This document shows, piece after piece, positions 35,020 through 44,800 of a stretch of 64,000 nt of DNA (positions within the stretch are counted from its first letter, which is position 1; each line of letters opens with the position of its first letter). Origin of the DNA: Bog-473 sp963840435. Lineage in GTDB: Bacteria > Actinomycetota > Acidimicrobiia > Acidimicrobiales > RAAP-2. The notes beneath the pieces were generated by a model that made no database searches, had not been told where the DNA came from, and worked only from the letters and a program-made list of their open reading frames with translations. The DNA is taken from positions 159,010 through 223,009 of the forward strand of contig CAWIYY010000001.1 of the NCBI GenBank assembly GCA_963840435.1. Direction: 5' to 3'. Both the position numbers and the translations under genes were made by a program.

Positions 35020-36248
35020 ACACCGGGCGCGACGATGGACTGCGCACCCTGGCCTCGAGCTGGCTGGGACTGCACGGGGTCGTGGCGCCGGATCCGGAGC
35101 GGATCGAGATCGTGCGCGACCGCGTGCTGCACCCGGGACGTCCGGGACTGCTGGACTTGGTGGCCCGGGCCGATGGCCGCCTGGCCCACCTCGTGGTCGG
35201 GCTGCGCGGCGTGGCCGACGAGCCGCACTTCCTGCGACCGGGCGAGGAGTGCGCGCTGGGCCTGCTCGACGAGGAGGCGGGGCTGGCCGTCTGCACCGAC
35301 GCGCTGCGCGACGCCCAGCTCGCCCCGCTGCTGCTGGCCACGATCCGTCAGGTGCCGCCGCGCCCCGGGCCGGTGAGCGTGCTGCGCGACGACGACGACG
35401 CCGTGGTGCTCGACTGCGGCGACCGGGGCGACCTCATGGTCTTCCCCTGGCTGGACGACCGGTCCCGGGCCGACGTCGACCTGCTGGTCGCGCTCGAGGC
35501 GGCCGGGTTCAACCACGTGGCGGCGCCCCTGGTGCGCTGGGTCGAGGACGGGCGCGACCTGGGCCTGGTCCTCGAGCCGCTGGCCGACCGCTCGGGCGGG
35601 TGGGCCCTGGCCCTGACCTCGCTGCGAGACTTCTACGCGTCGGGCGGCTCCCCGGAGGCGGCCGGCGGCGACTTCGGCACCGAGGCCCGGGCCCTCGGCA
35701 CCATGACGGCGCGCATGCACCTCGCCCTCGACCGGGCCTTCCTCCGCCATCCCGAGCCCGTGGCCGACTGGGTCGACGAGGCCGAAGCGGCCATCGCGGC
35801 GGCCGACCCGACCATCCTCGGCGCGCCGGGGGTGGCCGACCTGGTCAAGTGGATCCGCGAGTCGGACAGCCGGCTGCCGGTCATCCGCACCCACGGGGAC
35901 TTCCACCTGGGCCGGACGGCCCGCACCGATCAGGGCTGGGTGGTCAGCGACTGCGCCCCCGGCGGGGTGCTCTGGGGAGCCGGCGCGCCGGGCCGGCGCA
36001 CCCCGCTCGGCGACGTGGCCGATCTGCTGTGGTCGATGCACCAGGCCAGCGTCACCGCCGCGGCCGAGCGGGACCCGACGGGCCGCCTCGGTCTGGCCGC
36101 GCTGGGCCAGGCGTGGGAGACGCGCAACCGCCGGGCCTTCGTGACCGGCTACCTGAACACGCCGGGGATCGCGGGTCTGGTCGGGCCCGATCGGGACCTG
36201 GTCCGGCGCCTGGTCTCGTTCCTCGAGTTGGCCCGCTCGGTCCGCTGA
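35016..36248 (+). CDS. Divergent maltokinase-like protein
   Basis: By position and fold the maltokinase (Pep2/Mak) that phosphorylates maltose with ATP. 410 residues, slightly short. The catalytic-loop motif IRTHGDFHLGR matches the family HGDxHLGQ. The metal-binding block that is normally I-D-F-E-G-E-P reads VVSDCAPGGVLWGAGAPG, so the Asp stays but the Glu and Pro context is lost. The last 100 residues carry DVADLLWSMHQAS as in true maltokinases. It could be active with altered metal contacts or a degenerate partner of TreS. Confidence 0.75.
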   Translation: MNTGRDDGLRTLASSWLGLHGVVAPDPERIEIVRDRVLHPGRPGLLDLVARADGRLAHLVVGLRGVADEPHFLRPGEECALGLLDEEAGLAVCTDALRDAQLAPLLLATIRQVPPRPGPVSVLRDDDDAVVLDCGDRGDLMVFPWLDDRSRADVDLLVALEAAGFNHVAAPLVRWVEDGRDLGLVLEPLADRSGGWALALTSLRDFYASGGSPEAAGGDFGTEARALGTMTARMHLALDRAFLRHPEPVADWVDEAEAAIAAADPTILGAPGVADLVKWIRESDSRLPVIRTHGDFHLGRTARTDQGWVVSDCAPGGVLWGAGAPGRRTPLGDVADLLWSMHQASVTAAAERDPTGRLGLAALGQAWETRNRRAFVTGYLNTPGIAGLVGPDRDLVRRLVSFLELARSVR

Positions 36249-36269
36249 GCCGGCCGAGCGCCAGAAGGC

Positions 36270-37248
36270 CTAGACGAGGGCGTTGACCTGAAGGGTCTCG
36301 GCCGCCTCTTCGGGTGAGATCACGTTGATGGCCACACCGGTGCCGAGCTCGAAGCCGGCGGCGGTCGTCGCCTTGGGCCAGACGTGGGCGTGCCAGTGGT
36401 AGGGCTCGCCCACCCGGTACGGGGCGGAGTGGAAGACGATGTTGTAGGCCACGTCGCCCACCGTCTCGCTCAGCCGGAGCAGGGTGCGGCGCAGCGCCTC
36501 GCCCACCGCGATGAGGTCCTCGGTCGGGCTGCGGTGCAGGTGCGGGTTGTGCTCGCGCGGCATCACCAGCATTTCGTAGGGCAGCGAGCTCCAGAAGGGG
36601 CAGACCACCACGACGCGGTCGTTGGCGTAGATGACCCGCTGGCCGCTGTCCTCCTCGGCCTCGATGGTGGTGCAGAGGAGGCACGACCCGACGAAGCGGG
36701 CGAAGCGGGCCTGCTCCTCGGCCAGCTCGCGGCGGAATGAACGACATGCCGAGCAGCTGCCCGTGCGGGTGCTCGAGTGACGCCCCGGCCTCGCGGCCCG
36801 AGTTCACGATGGCCTGGGTGTAGCGCAGGTTGGGTTGCGACGCGTGCTCCTCGAGCCGGTCGCGCAGGGCCGCCATGACGAGCTCGACCTGCTCCGCGCT
36901 GAGCTGGCCCAGGGTGAGGTCGTGCTCGGGCGAGAAGATCAGGATCTCGTGGATGCCGCCGGCCGAGGCCTGGGTGAAGACGGGCCCGCGATTGGCCACC
37001 ACGAAAGGCTCGTCACCCTCGAAGGCCGGGTACAGGTTGGGCACGACGCGGACGAGCCAGCTGCCCGTCGGCCCGTAGGTCTCGAGCGCCGGCGGGGTGT
37101 CCTCCTCGTTGCCCGGGCAGAAGGGGCAGGGGCGGTCCAGGGTGTCGGGCACCTGGGAGCGGGTCACGAAGGAGTAGGGCCGCTCGGCGCGGCCGGGGCT
37201 GACCACCACCCAGCGACCGGACAGCGGGTCGAGACGGAGCTGGTTCAT
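36270..37248 (-). pseudogene. galT: Galactose-1-phosphate uridylyltransferase, frameshifted
   Basis: Leloir-pathway HIT-superfamily enzyme. The N-terminal part (from ATG 37246-37248) has RLDPLSGRWVVVSPGR, the zinc-type CPFCPGNEEDTP and EHPHGQLLGMSFIP. At about 36731-36736 the frame breaks: one extra base in the CCGCCGCG run moves translation from PRELAEEQARF into an Arg-rich nonsense frame. The correct frame continues to 36270 with CLLCTTIEAEE, PYEMLVMPREHNPH and the second HIT-like block YHWHAHVWPK. Removing one base restores a full-length enzyme, so this is either a very recent mutation or an assembly error. Convergent with the maltokinase gene. Confidence 0.88.
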
Positions 37249-37388
37249 CGGTGTGCTCTCAGCGGTGGTTCCGCCATTCCACGTAACGTCGTCATGTTCC
37301 CTCCACCTCTTACGGTACAGGGTGCGCCGGCCGAGTTGACGCCACGGTCACCAAGGCGTCACCTGCGCCGGTCGGGTCATGGGAGAAC

Positions 37389-37889
37389 ATGTCGGGCATG
37401 CACCACCAGCCCTCCGGCGCCGCCTTCGACATCGTGCTGCTGCTCCACGTGGCGTGCGTGGTGGCCGGGCTCGTCACCACGGTCACGGCGGCCGCCACCG
37501 CGGCCCGCCTGCGCCGGCTCCTGGCTGCGTCGGTGGCGCCGCCCGAGCCCGTGCGGCGCTACTTCCGCCCCGGGGTGAACTGGGCTGGGCGCGCCGTCTG
37601 GGGCATCCCGGTCTTCGGGTTCGCGCTCCTCGCCATGAGCCAGGGGGCCTACGGGCTGCGCGACGGCTGGGTCCTGGCCGGGCTGGCCATCTTCGTGGTG
37701 GTGGCCCTGCTCGAGGAGGGCGTGCTCTGGCCGGCCGAGCGCCGGGTCCAGGTCGCCCTGGGATCCGAGGGCGGCCCGCGGTCGGGCGACGTGGCGGCCG
37801 GCTCCGACGCCACGCTGATGGTCCGGGCGGCCAGCGCCGCCGTCGTCCTGTTGCTGGTCGGCACGGCGCTCATGATCACCCAGCCCTGA
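37389..37889 (+). CDS. Predicted integral membrane protein (DUF2269-like)
   Basis: 166 residues with about four membrane helices: IVLLLHVACVVAGLVTTVTA, AVWGIPVFGFALLAMSQ, GWVLAGLAIFVVVALLEE and AASAAVVLLLVGTALMI. His at the start of helix 1 (LLLHVACV) and the helix order resemble DUF2269-type proteins. Function unknown. ATG 37389 follows GGGAG closely; ATG 37398 is possible. Divergent from galT. Confidence 0.6.
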   Translation: MSGMHHQPSGAAFDIVLLLHVACVVAGLVTTVTAAATAARLRRLLAASVAPPEPVRRYFRPGVNWAGRAVWGIPVFGFALLAMSQGAYGLRDGWVLAGLAIFVVVALLEEGVLWPAERRVQVALGSEGGPRSGDVAAGSDATLMVRAASAAVVLLLVGTALMITQP

Positions 37890-37909
37890 GACGACCCCGC
37901 CCCGAAACG

Positions 37910-37943
37910 ACGACGGCGCGACCTGGTCGGGTCGCGCCGTCGT
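37910..37943. terminator. Long GC hairpin between convergent genes
   Basis: ACGACGGCGCGAC (37910-37922) pairs perfectly with GTCGCGCCGTCGT (37931-37943), a 13-bp stem with an 8-nt loop. It sits between the membrane protein and the giant surface-protein gene, which converge. There is no T-tract; it may act on both strands. Confidence 0.6.
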
Positions 37944-37995
37944 GCGAAGGGGGAGGGCGGACCGGCTGCTCAGGACCGGCCGCCCTCCGGGACGA

Positions 37996-40900
37996 TCAGT
38001 TGCAGCCGCCGCCGCCCTTGGGCTCGGTGCCGCCGCCGCCGGTGCCGCCCCCGCCGTAGCCGCTCCCGCCGCTCCCGCCGCCGCCGCTGCCCCCGCCGCA
38101 GCGGATGGACACGCTGCCCGAGGTGCTCGAGCCGGCGTCGTAACCGTTGCCGGCGTAGGAGACGGTCACGGCGACCGAACCGGACACCTGGTTGACGTCG
38201 GCGATGGTGCAGGAGGCGGCGCCCGACGAGTTCGTCGTGGCCGTGCAGCTCTGCGCCGAGTGACCCGTCCCCAGCGTCATGGTGACGGGCTGGCCGCCCA
38301 GCGCCGAACCGTTGCTGGTGAGCTCGGACGACAAGGTGAGCGACTGGCCGGGCGTGGCCGAGGTCGGACCGGTGTAGCTCAGGTTGGTCGGCGCCCCGTT
38401 GACCACGAAGTGGTTGGAACCGGTGCTGGCCACCAGGACGGGCGCGGTCGCCGTGTTGCCGGCGAACGAGCCGCTCAGGGTGTAGGTCCCCGCGCTGTCG
38501 CTCGGCGTGATGGAGCAGGAGGCCTTGCCGGTGCTCCCGGTGGTGGCGCTGCACGACTGGCTGCCGTTCAGGGTCAGCGTGATCGTCTGGCCGCTGATCG
38601 GATAGCCGTTGACCGCATTGGTCAGGGTGCCGGTCACCGTCGTGCTCTGGCCGTAGGTGCCCGTGGCCGCACTGACCGAGAGCGAGGTCGGGGTGCTCAC
38701 GGTCACCGAGACCGTCGTGCCCGACGAGGAGTAGTCGCTGTTGCCGCCGTAGCTCACGGTGACCGGCAGCGGGCTGGCGCTCTGGTTGAAGTTGCAGATG
38801 CTGCAGCTCACGGTCCCGGCCGCGTTGGTGGTGCCGCTGCAGCGCTGGGCCGAGCTGCCCGAGCCGACGGTGAAGGTGACGGTCTGCCCGGAAATGGGCG
38901 TCCCGCCAGCCGTCGTCAGCGTGCCCGAGAGGGTCGGCGTGTGCCCGCTCGTCACCGAGGTGCTGCCGGTATAGGTCAGCGTCGTGGGCGCCTTGCTCTC
39001 GGTGAACGTGCCCGAGCCGGTGCTGGCCAGCAGGACGGGCACCGTGGTGGTGTCACCGCTGAACGAGCCGCTCACCGTGTAGCTCCCGGACGGCTCGGTC
39101 GGGGTGACGGTGCACGAGGCGATGCCCGAGGCGTTGGTCACCGCCGAGCAGGACTGGGTCCCGTTCACCTTGAGGGTCACCGTCTCGCCCGGGACCGGGG
39201 TGTTGGTGTAGTTGTTGACCAGCGTCCCGGTCAGGGTCACCGGGCTGCCGTAGGTCCCGGTCACCGGGGCCACGGTCAGCGTGGTGGAGACCTGGGACGG
39301 GCCGATCTGCACGCTGCCGGTCACGGTGGAGCCGGCGTAGTACGTGTTGCCGCCGTAGGTCGCGCTGACCGGCGTCGGTCCCACCGGCTGGTTGACCGCG
39401 CTCACCGGGCAGCTCACGTTCCCGTTGCTGTCGGTCGTGCCCGAGCATGTCTGCGGCGAGCCGCTCGAGCCCAGGGTGAGCGTGACCGGCTGGCCCGACA
39501 GCGGCGCGCCGTTGGTCGTGAGGGTGCCCGAGAGCGTGATGGGTTGCCCGTTGGTGGACGAGGTCGGCCCGGTGTAGGTGAGGCTCGTGTTGGCCGGGGT
39601 CACCGTCAGGGTGCCCGAGTTCGTGCTCCCGGTCAGGGGCACGGGCTGGCTGGAGTCTCCCGTGAAGCTGCCCGAGATCGGGTAGGCGCCCGAGGCCTCG
39701 CTGGGCGTGATGCTGCACGAGGCGGTGCCGGTGGCGTCGGTCTGCCCGGTGCAAGTCTGCGTGCCCACGGTGAAGACCACGGGTTCGCCCGACACCGGCA
39801 GGCCGGTGTTGGCGTCGGTCAGCACCCCCGAGATCGTGGTCGGGGAGTTGTAGGCGCCACTGGTCGAGTTGACCGTCAGCGTTGTCGGCTCGGTGACCGT
39901 CATGGTGTTCGTGGCGCTCGACTGCGTGTCGTAGGAGTCGCCGGCGAAGGTGGCGTTGATGGGCTCGCTGCCGCTGGGCTGGTTCACCGCACTGATGGTG
40001 CAGGTCACGTTCCCGTTCCCGTCGGAGGTGTTGCTGCAGGACTGTTCGCTCGTGCCCGAGCCGATGGAGATGGCGACCACCTTGGTGGGCAGCGGCGTGC
40101 CCGCGCTCGGCGTGTCGGTGGTGAGGTTGGCCGTCAGGGTCACCGGCTGGCCGTTCACGGCCGCGGTCGGGCCGGTATAGGTCAAGGTGCTCGTGTCGGG
40201 CGTGACGGTGAACGTGCTCGACGAGCTGTCCGAGCCGATCGGGGTCGACGTGGTGGTGTCGCCCGGGAAGGACGCGGTCAGCGTGTACGAGTTCGACGGC
40301 TCGGACGGCGTGATGACGCACGAGGCATCGCCGTTGTCGTCCGTCGTGGCCGTACAGGACTCGGAGCCGTTGAGGGTGAAGGTCACCGGCTCGTCGGCCA
40401 CCGGGGTGCCCGTCGCCGAGTCCGTCAGCACTCCCGAGACCTCCGTCGGGGAGGAGAAGTCACCCGAAACCGGGTTCAGGGTCAACGACGTGGGCGTGGC
40501 CGCCACCGTGGAGGGCGACGTGGCCACGTCGAGCTCGTCCTTGACCGAGAGGCCGAAGAGGAGGCCCGAGTTGGTCGAGATCGTCTGCATGACCGCCCCG
40601 GTGGCCAGGTTGATCTGCCAGATGTCGCCCGAGGTCGAGTCGCCCGTCCAGAACGAGGTCCCGCTGGGATCGACCGCGATGGCGAAGAGCCCGTCCTGGC
40701 ACCCGGCCAACGAGGAGCACGGATAGCTCTGGATCACGTTCCCGTTCTGGTCGAGGAGGAAGTCGGCGCTCGAGTCGGCCACCAGCACGTCGCCGTTGGC
40801 CAGGATGCGAAGCTGGAACGCCTTGTCGGGCAGCGCGGCCGCATTGAAGTTCGGCTGCTGGGTGTTTGTGCACTGGTTGTAGCGGAGAATGTCGGTGCTC

Positions 40901-41493
40901 TCGGTCGTGTAGTAGAAGGTGCACTGGTCCGACGAGAGGTCGATCCAGTCGTCGCCGAAGAGCTCGGTCTGGACCGGGCCGATGTCGGCCAGGCGCTGAC
41001 CGGTGGGGGAGAATTCCGCGATGTACGGCGTCGACTGCTGTCCGACGTAGAGATTGCCCTGGTTGTCGAAGACCAGCGAGAGGGGATTGTCCAGGCCGGT
41101 GGCGAACTGGCCCAGCGGTGTGCCATCGGGGGAGAACTCGCTGATGTCGCCGTTGAGGTCGTCGGTCACGTAGAAGTTGCCGCTGGCGTCGAAGGCGCTT
41201 CCGGTCGTGAATTCCTCACCGGTGTCGTCGGTGAGGGTGTTGAGCAGGTCTCCCGAGTTGGCGTCGTAGACGTTGACGTTCGAGAAGCCGACCGACGCGA
41301 AGACCTGCCCCGAGGAGAAGACCGTGTCGGCCCCCGCCTTCTTGGCCGGCGAGATCAGCGTGCCGACGCCGGCGAGGAGGAGGACGACGGTGGCGAAGAG
41401 GGTGACCCGGCGCCACCGCGAGCTGAAGAGATCCGGCGCGGCAGCAGTGGTGCCGTTCCCGTCTCCCGACGAATGTGCCACGGACAATCTCAT
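37996..41493 (-). CDS. Giant cell-surface protein 1: membrane anchor, beta-propeller-like region, eight Ig-like repeats
   Basis: About 1165 residues. A cytoplasmic N-terminus is followed by one hydrophobic helix (VTLFATVVLLLAGVGTLIS), then a segment (about 60-325) with NHL-like blades (GSAFDASGNFYVTDDLNGDI, SLVFDNQGNLYVGQQS). Next are eight Ig-like units alternating in two types: A (TLTV..G.YGSP..ITPSEPSGSY) and B (TLTYTGPTS..NGQPVTL..NQ). Each unit has a conserved Cys pair about 12 apart (SCxATTxxxGxASC) likely forming a disulfide. The C-terminus is a Gly-rich tail (CGGGSGGGGSGGSG-like) ending CN. ATG 41491-41493 has AGGGGG upstream. Probably an adhesin or wall-spanning sensor; function is inference. 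Confidence 0.85.
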   Translation of the reverse strand: MRLSVAHSSGDGNGTTAAAPDLFSSRWRRVTLFATVVLLLAGVGTLISPAKKAGADTVFSSGQVFASVGFSNVNVYDANSGDLLNTLTDDTGEEFTTGSAFDASGNFYVTDDLNGDISEFSPDGTPLGQFATGLDNPLSLVFDNQGNLYVGQQSTPYIAEFSPTGQRLADIGPVQTELFGDDWIDLSSDQCTFYYTTESTDILRYNQCTNTQQPNFNAAALPDKAFQLRILANGDVLVADSSADFLLDQNGNVIQSYPCSSLAGCQDGLFAIAVDPSGTSFWTGDSTSGDIWQINLATGAVMQTISTNSGLLFGLSVKDELDVATSPSTVAATPTSLTLNPVSGDFSSPTEVSGVLTDSATGTPVADEPVTFTLNGSESCTATTDDNGDASCVITPSEPSNSYTLTASFPGDTTTSTPIGSDSSSSTFTVTPDTSTLTYTGPTAAVNGQPVTLTANLTTDTPSAGTPLPTKVVAISIGSGTSEQSCSNTSDGNGNVTCTISAVNQPSGSEPINATFAGDSYDTQSSATNTMTVTEPTTLTVNSTSGAYNSPTTISGVLTDANTGLPVSGEPVVFTVGTQTCTGQTDATGTASCSITPSEASGAYPISGSFTGDSSQPVPLTGSTNSGTLTVTPANTSLTYTGPTSSTNGQPITLSGTLTTNGAPLSGQPVTLTLGSSGSPQTCSGTTDSNGNVSCPVSAVNQPVGPTPVSATYGGNTYYAGSTVTGSVQIGPSQVSTTLTVAPVTGTYGSPVTLTGTLVNNYTNTPVPGETVTLKVNGTQSCSAVTNASGIASCTVTPTEPSGSYTVSGSFSGDTTTVPVLLASTGSGTFTESKAPTTLTYTGSTSVTSGHTPTLSGTLTTAGGTPISGQTVTFTVGSGSSAQRCSGTTNAAGTVSCSICNFNQSASPLPVTVSYGGNSDYSSSGTTVSVTVSTPTSLSVSAATGTYGQSTTVTGTLTNAVNGYPISGQTITLTLNGSQSCSATTGSTGKASCSITPSDSAGTYTLSGSFAGNTATAPVLVASTGSNHFVVNGAPTNLSYTGPTSATPGQSLTLSSELTSNGSALGGQPVTMTLGTGHSAQSCTATTNSSGAASCTIADVNQVSGSVAVTVSYAGNGYDAGSSTSGSVSIRCGGGSGGGGSGGSGYGGGGTGGGGTEPKGGGGCN
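40405..41382 (-). repeat. 978-bp near-perfect repeat, copy 1
   Basis: Matches 44524-45501 at a constant offset of 4119; comparing the lines I checked, I found no mismatch. It encodes residues about 38-363 of surface protein 1: part of the anchor helix, the whole propeller-like region and the start of the first Ig unit. Sequence diverges abruptly on both sides. Confidence 0.9.
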
Positions 41494-41817
41494 GAAGCCC
41501 CCTCGCATCGCACGGCTCCGGAGAGGCCGTGTCCTGTTCGCGCGTCCCTGACGACGAGGCCGTGGTGGTGCGGACGCGCGGTCCGGTCCACCCGGGGTCG
41601 ATTCGTCGCCGCGGACGTGCGGCTTGCAAGGGAATATGACGCCAACGCGCCGTCGCCGTAAGGGACAAAAGGACTACCGGCCGTGAGCGCTCGGCGAGAA
41701 TTGGCGTCCGGTTGTCCGCGGTCCCAGTCGCGTCGGTGAACGGCGGACGGCGCGAGGCGGCGCGGCGTCCCCGCCGGCCCCGGCCACCGTGGCATCACCG
41801 GTCGCGGTCGGGCGCCC
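41494..41817. other. Gap between the two surface-protein genes
   Basis: 324 nt without a gene. It is the upstream region of surface protein 1 on the minus strand and contains the 17-mer described separately (41660-41676). No clear -10/-35 pair or terminator for gene 2 was seen. Confidence 0.5.
41660..41676 (-). promoter_or_regulatory. Shared upstream 17-mer, copy 1
   Basis: AAGGGACAAAAGGACTA (plus strand), identical to 45697-45713. On the coding strand it reads as a GTCC-N4-GTCC direct repeat. It lies 167 nt before the start codon of surface protein 1, while the neighbouring sequence around the two copies is unrelated. Candidate regulator site or promoter part. Confidence 0.5.
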
Positions 41818-44800
41818 TCAGCACAGGGTGGCGACGATGTTCCCGTAGCCGTCGTGCCCCGGCGCGGGACCGTAGCCGGGAGCGACCGAGACCACGACGA
41901 GGTGCTCGATGTTCCCGTACTCGGTCGAGCCCGACTTCTGAATGGAGCTCGCCACGACGACGACCATGTAGTCGGGGATGGTCGCCGGTGGACCGGAGCT
42001 GTTCCCGGGATCCGACGTCCACGCGGCGCCGCAGGTGTAGCTCGGTGCGTTGTCGATGTACCCCTTCATGGAGGCGGGGGCGTCGTTGACCCCGCTGAAC
42101 TGGTTGGTCTTCCAGAGCTGCGAACCCCAGAAGTTCACCTGGGTGCCGATGGTCGGCTTGCCGGCCGAGATGTCGCCGATGACGAACCCACCTCCCCCCG
42201 AGGGTGGCGCGGCCACGATCACCGTGGTGGAGGTGCCCGACGAATGGTAGGTGGAGCTGCCCCCGAAGACCACGGAGACCGGTGTCGTCCCGGAGGTCTG
42301 GTTGACGTTCGCGATGGTGCAGGAGGCCGCGCCGGACGAGCTGGTCGTGGCGTTGCAGTTCTGCGCGCCCGTGCCCGATCCCACCGTGAGCACGACGGGC
42401 TGCCCGGACAGCGGGGTGCCGCCCGGCGTCGTCAGGGTGCCGGACAGGGTGGTCGGCGAGCCGCTCACCACGACGGACGTTCCCGTGTAGGCCACTGTGG
42501 ACGGTGCCGTGGTGACCACGAAGGTGTTCGTGCCCGAGCTCGAGAGGAGCTGGGGCCCGGTGGAGGAGTCTCCGGCGAAGGAACCGCCGAGCGGGTACGA
42601 CCCCGCCGCCTCCGTGGGGGTGATGGTGCACGAGGCCACCCCCGCCGCGCTGGTGCGCGCAGTGCAGGTCTGGCTCCCGCCGAGCGTCAGCGTGACCGGC
42701 TCGTTGGCCACGGGTTGGCCGGTAACCGAGTTGGTCAGCGTGCCCGAGACCGAGGTGCTTCCCGAATAGGGACCGGTTGCCGCGCTGACAGAAAGGGTGG
42801 TCGGCGTGCGCACCGTCGCGGTGGACGATGCGGTCGAGGACTGGTAGGAGCCGTTGCCGCTGTAGCTGACCGAGATGCCGGTGGTGCCGGTGGACTGGTT
42901 GACCGCCGCGATGCTGCAGCTCGCCGCACCGCTCGCGTTGGTCGAGGCGGCACAGCTCTGCAGTGCGCTTCCCGAGCCAAGGGTGAAGGTGACGGTCTGG
43001 CCGCCGACCCCGCCTCCGGGTGCCGGTGCCGTGGAGGACAGGACTCCCGACAAGGTGGCGGGCTGCCCGTTCACCACCGACGTCGTCCCGGTGTAGGTGA
43101 GCGTCGTGGGCGCTTGCGTCACGGTGAACGTGCCCGATCCACTGGTGGAGAGAAGCTGGGGCGTGGTGGAGGTATCGCCGCCGAACGAGGCCGTCTCGGC
43201 GTACGTTCCTTGCGGTTCGGTGGGAGAGACGGAACAGGTGGCCACGCCCGCGGCGTTCGTCGTGGCCGCACACGACTGGGAGCCGTTCACGGTGATCGTG
43301 ACGGGCTCGCCGGCCACCGGCTGCCCGTTGATCGTGTTCACCAGTGTCGTCGAGAGCGGGGTGGGCGTGCCGTAGACGCCCGTCGTCGGCGTCAGCGTGA
43401 GCTGGGTCCCTTCGGGCAGGTTCACGGTGGCCGAAGCGCTGGCCTGTCGGTAGTAGCCGTCGCTGGCGAAGCTGGCCGTGCCCGGCGCCGGCCCCGGAGG
43501 CTGGGCGACCGAGGCGATGGTGCAGGCGGCGGCGCCGGAGGCACCGGTGGTGCCCGAGCAGAACTGGGCCCCGCTCCCGGTCCCGAGCGTGAAGGAAACG
43601 GTGCGACCGACGATCGGCGTCGTCCCGTCGCTCGTCAGGACCCCGGAGGCGACGTAGGGCTGGCCGTTCAGCGCCGTGGCCGCCCCCGTGTAGGCCAGCG
43701 AGCTCTCCTCGAGCGTCACCACGAAGCTGGCCGCGTCGGTCGCAGCCGTCAACTGGAGTGGTGCGGCCGCGTCGCCGGCGAAGCTCCCGGTGAGCGCGTA
43801 CGTCCCCGCCGCCTCCGACGGCGTGACGCTGCACGATGCGGTCCCGGTCGCATCGGTGGTGGCGGTGCACGTTTCCCGGCCGTCGAGCGTCAGGACAACG
43901 GGCTCCCCGGGAATGGGTGCGTTGGTGATGGTGTCGGTGAGGACGCCCGTCACGGTCGTCGCGTCCGAGTAGTCGCCGCTGGCCGAACTGACGGCGAGGG
44001 CCGTGGGCTCGGTGACCGTCATGGTGCCCGTGGCGCTCGAGGCCGTGTCGTAGGAGTCGCCGCTGAAGGTGACGTCGACCGGCACGGTGCTCTGGGGTTG
44101 GTCGGCCGTGGGAATCGTGCAGCTCACGTTCCCGTTCCCGTCGGACGGGGCGCTGCAGGACTGCTCGCTCGTGCCCGAGCCGATGGAGATGGCGACCACC
44201 TTGGTGGGCAGCGGCGTGCCCGCGTTCGGCGTGTCGGTGGTGAGGTTGGCCGTCAGGGTCACCGGCTGGCCGTTCACGGCTGTGGTCGGGCCGGTGTAGG
44301 TCACGGTGCTGCCGTCGGGCGTGACGGTGAAGGTCGTCGACGAGCTGTCCGCGCCGATGGGCATGCTCTGCGTCGAGTCCCCGGAGAACGACGCAGAGAG
44401 CGTGTAGCTCTGCGACGGCTCGGACGGGGTGATCACGCAGTCGGCCGTTCCCGTGCTGTCGGTGGTGCCGGTGCACGACTCGGTCCCGTTCAGGGTGAAG
44501 GTCACCGGCTCGTCGGCCACCGAGGTGCCCGTCGCCGAGTCCGTCAGCACTCCCGAGACCTCCGTCGGGGAGGAGAAGTCACCCGAAACCGGGTTCAGGG
44601 TCAACGACGTGGGCGTGGCCGCCACCGTGGAGGGCGACGTGGCCACGTCGAGCTCGTCCTTGACCGAGAGGCCGAAGAGGAGGCCCGAGTTGGTCGAGAT
44701 CGTCTGCATGACCGCCCCGGTGGCCAGGTTGATCTGCCAGATGTCGCCCGAGGTCGAGTCGCCCGTCCAGAACGAGGTCCCGCTGGGATCGACCGCGATG

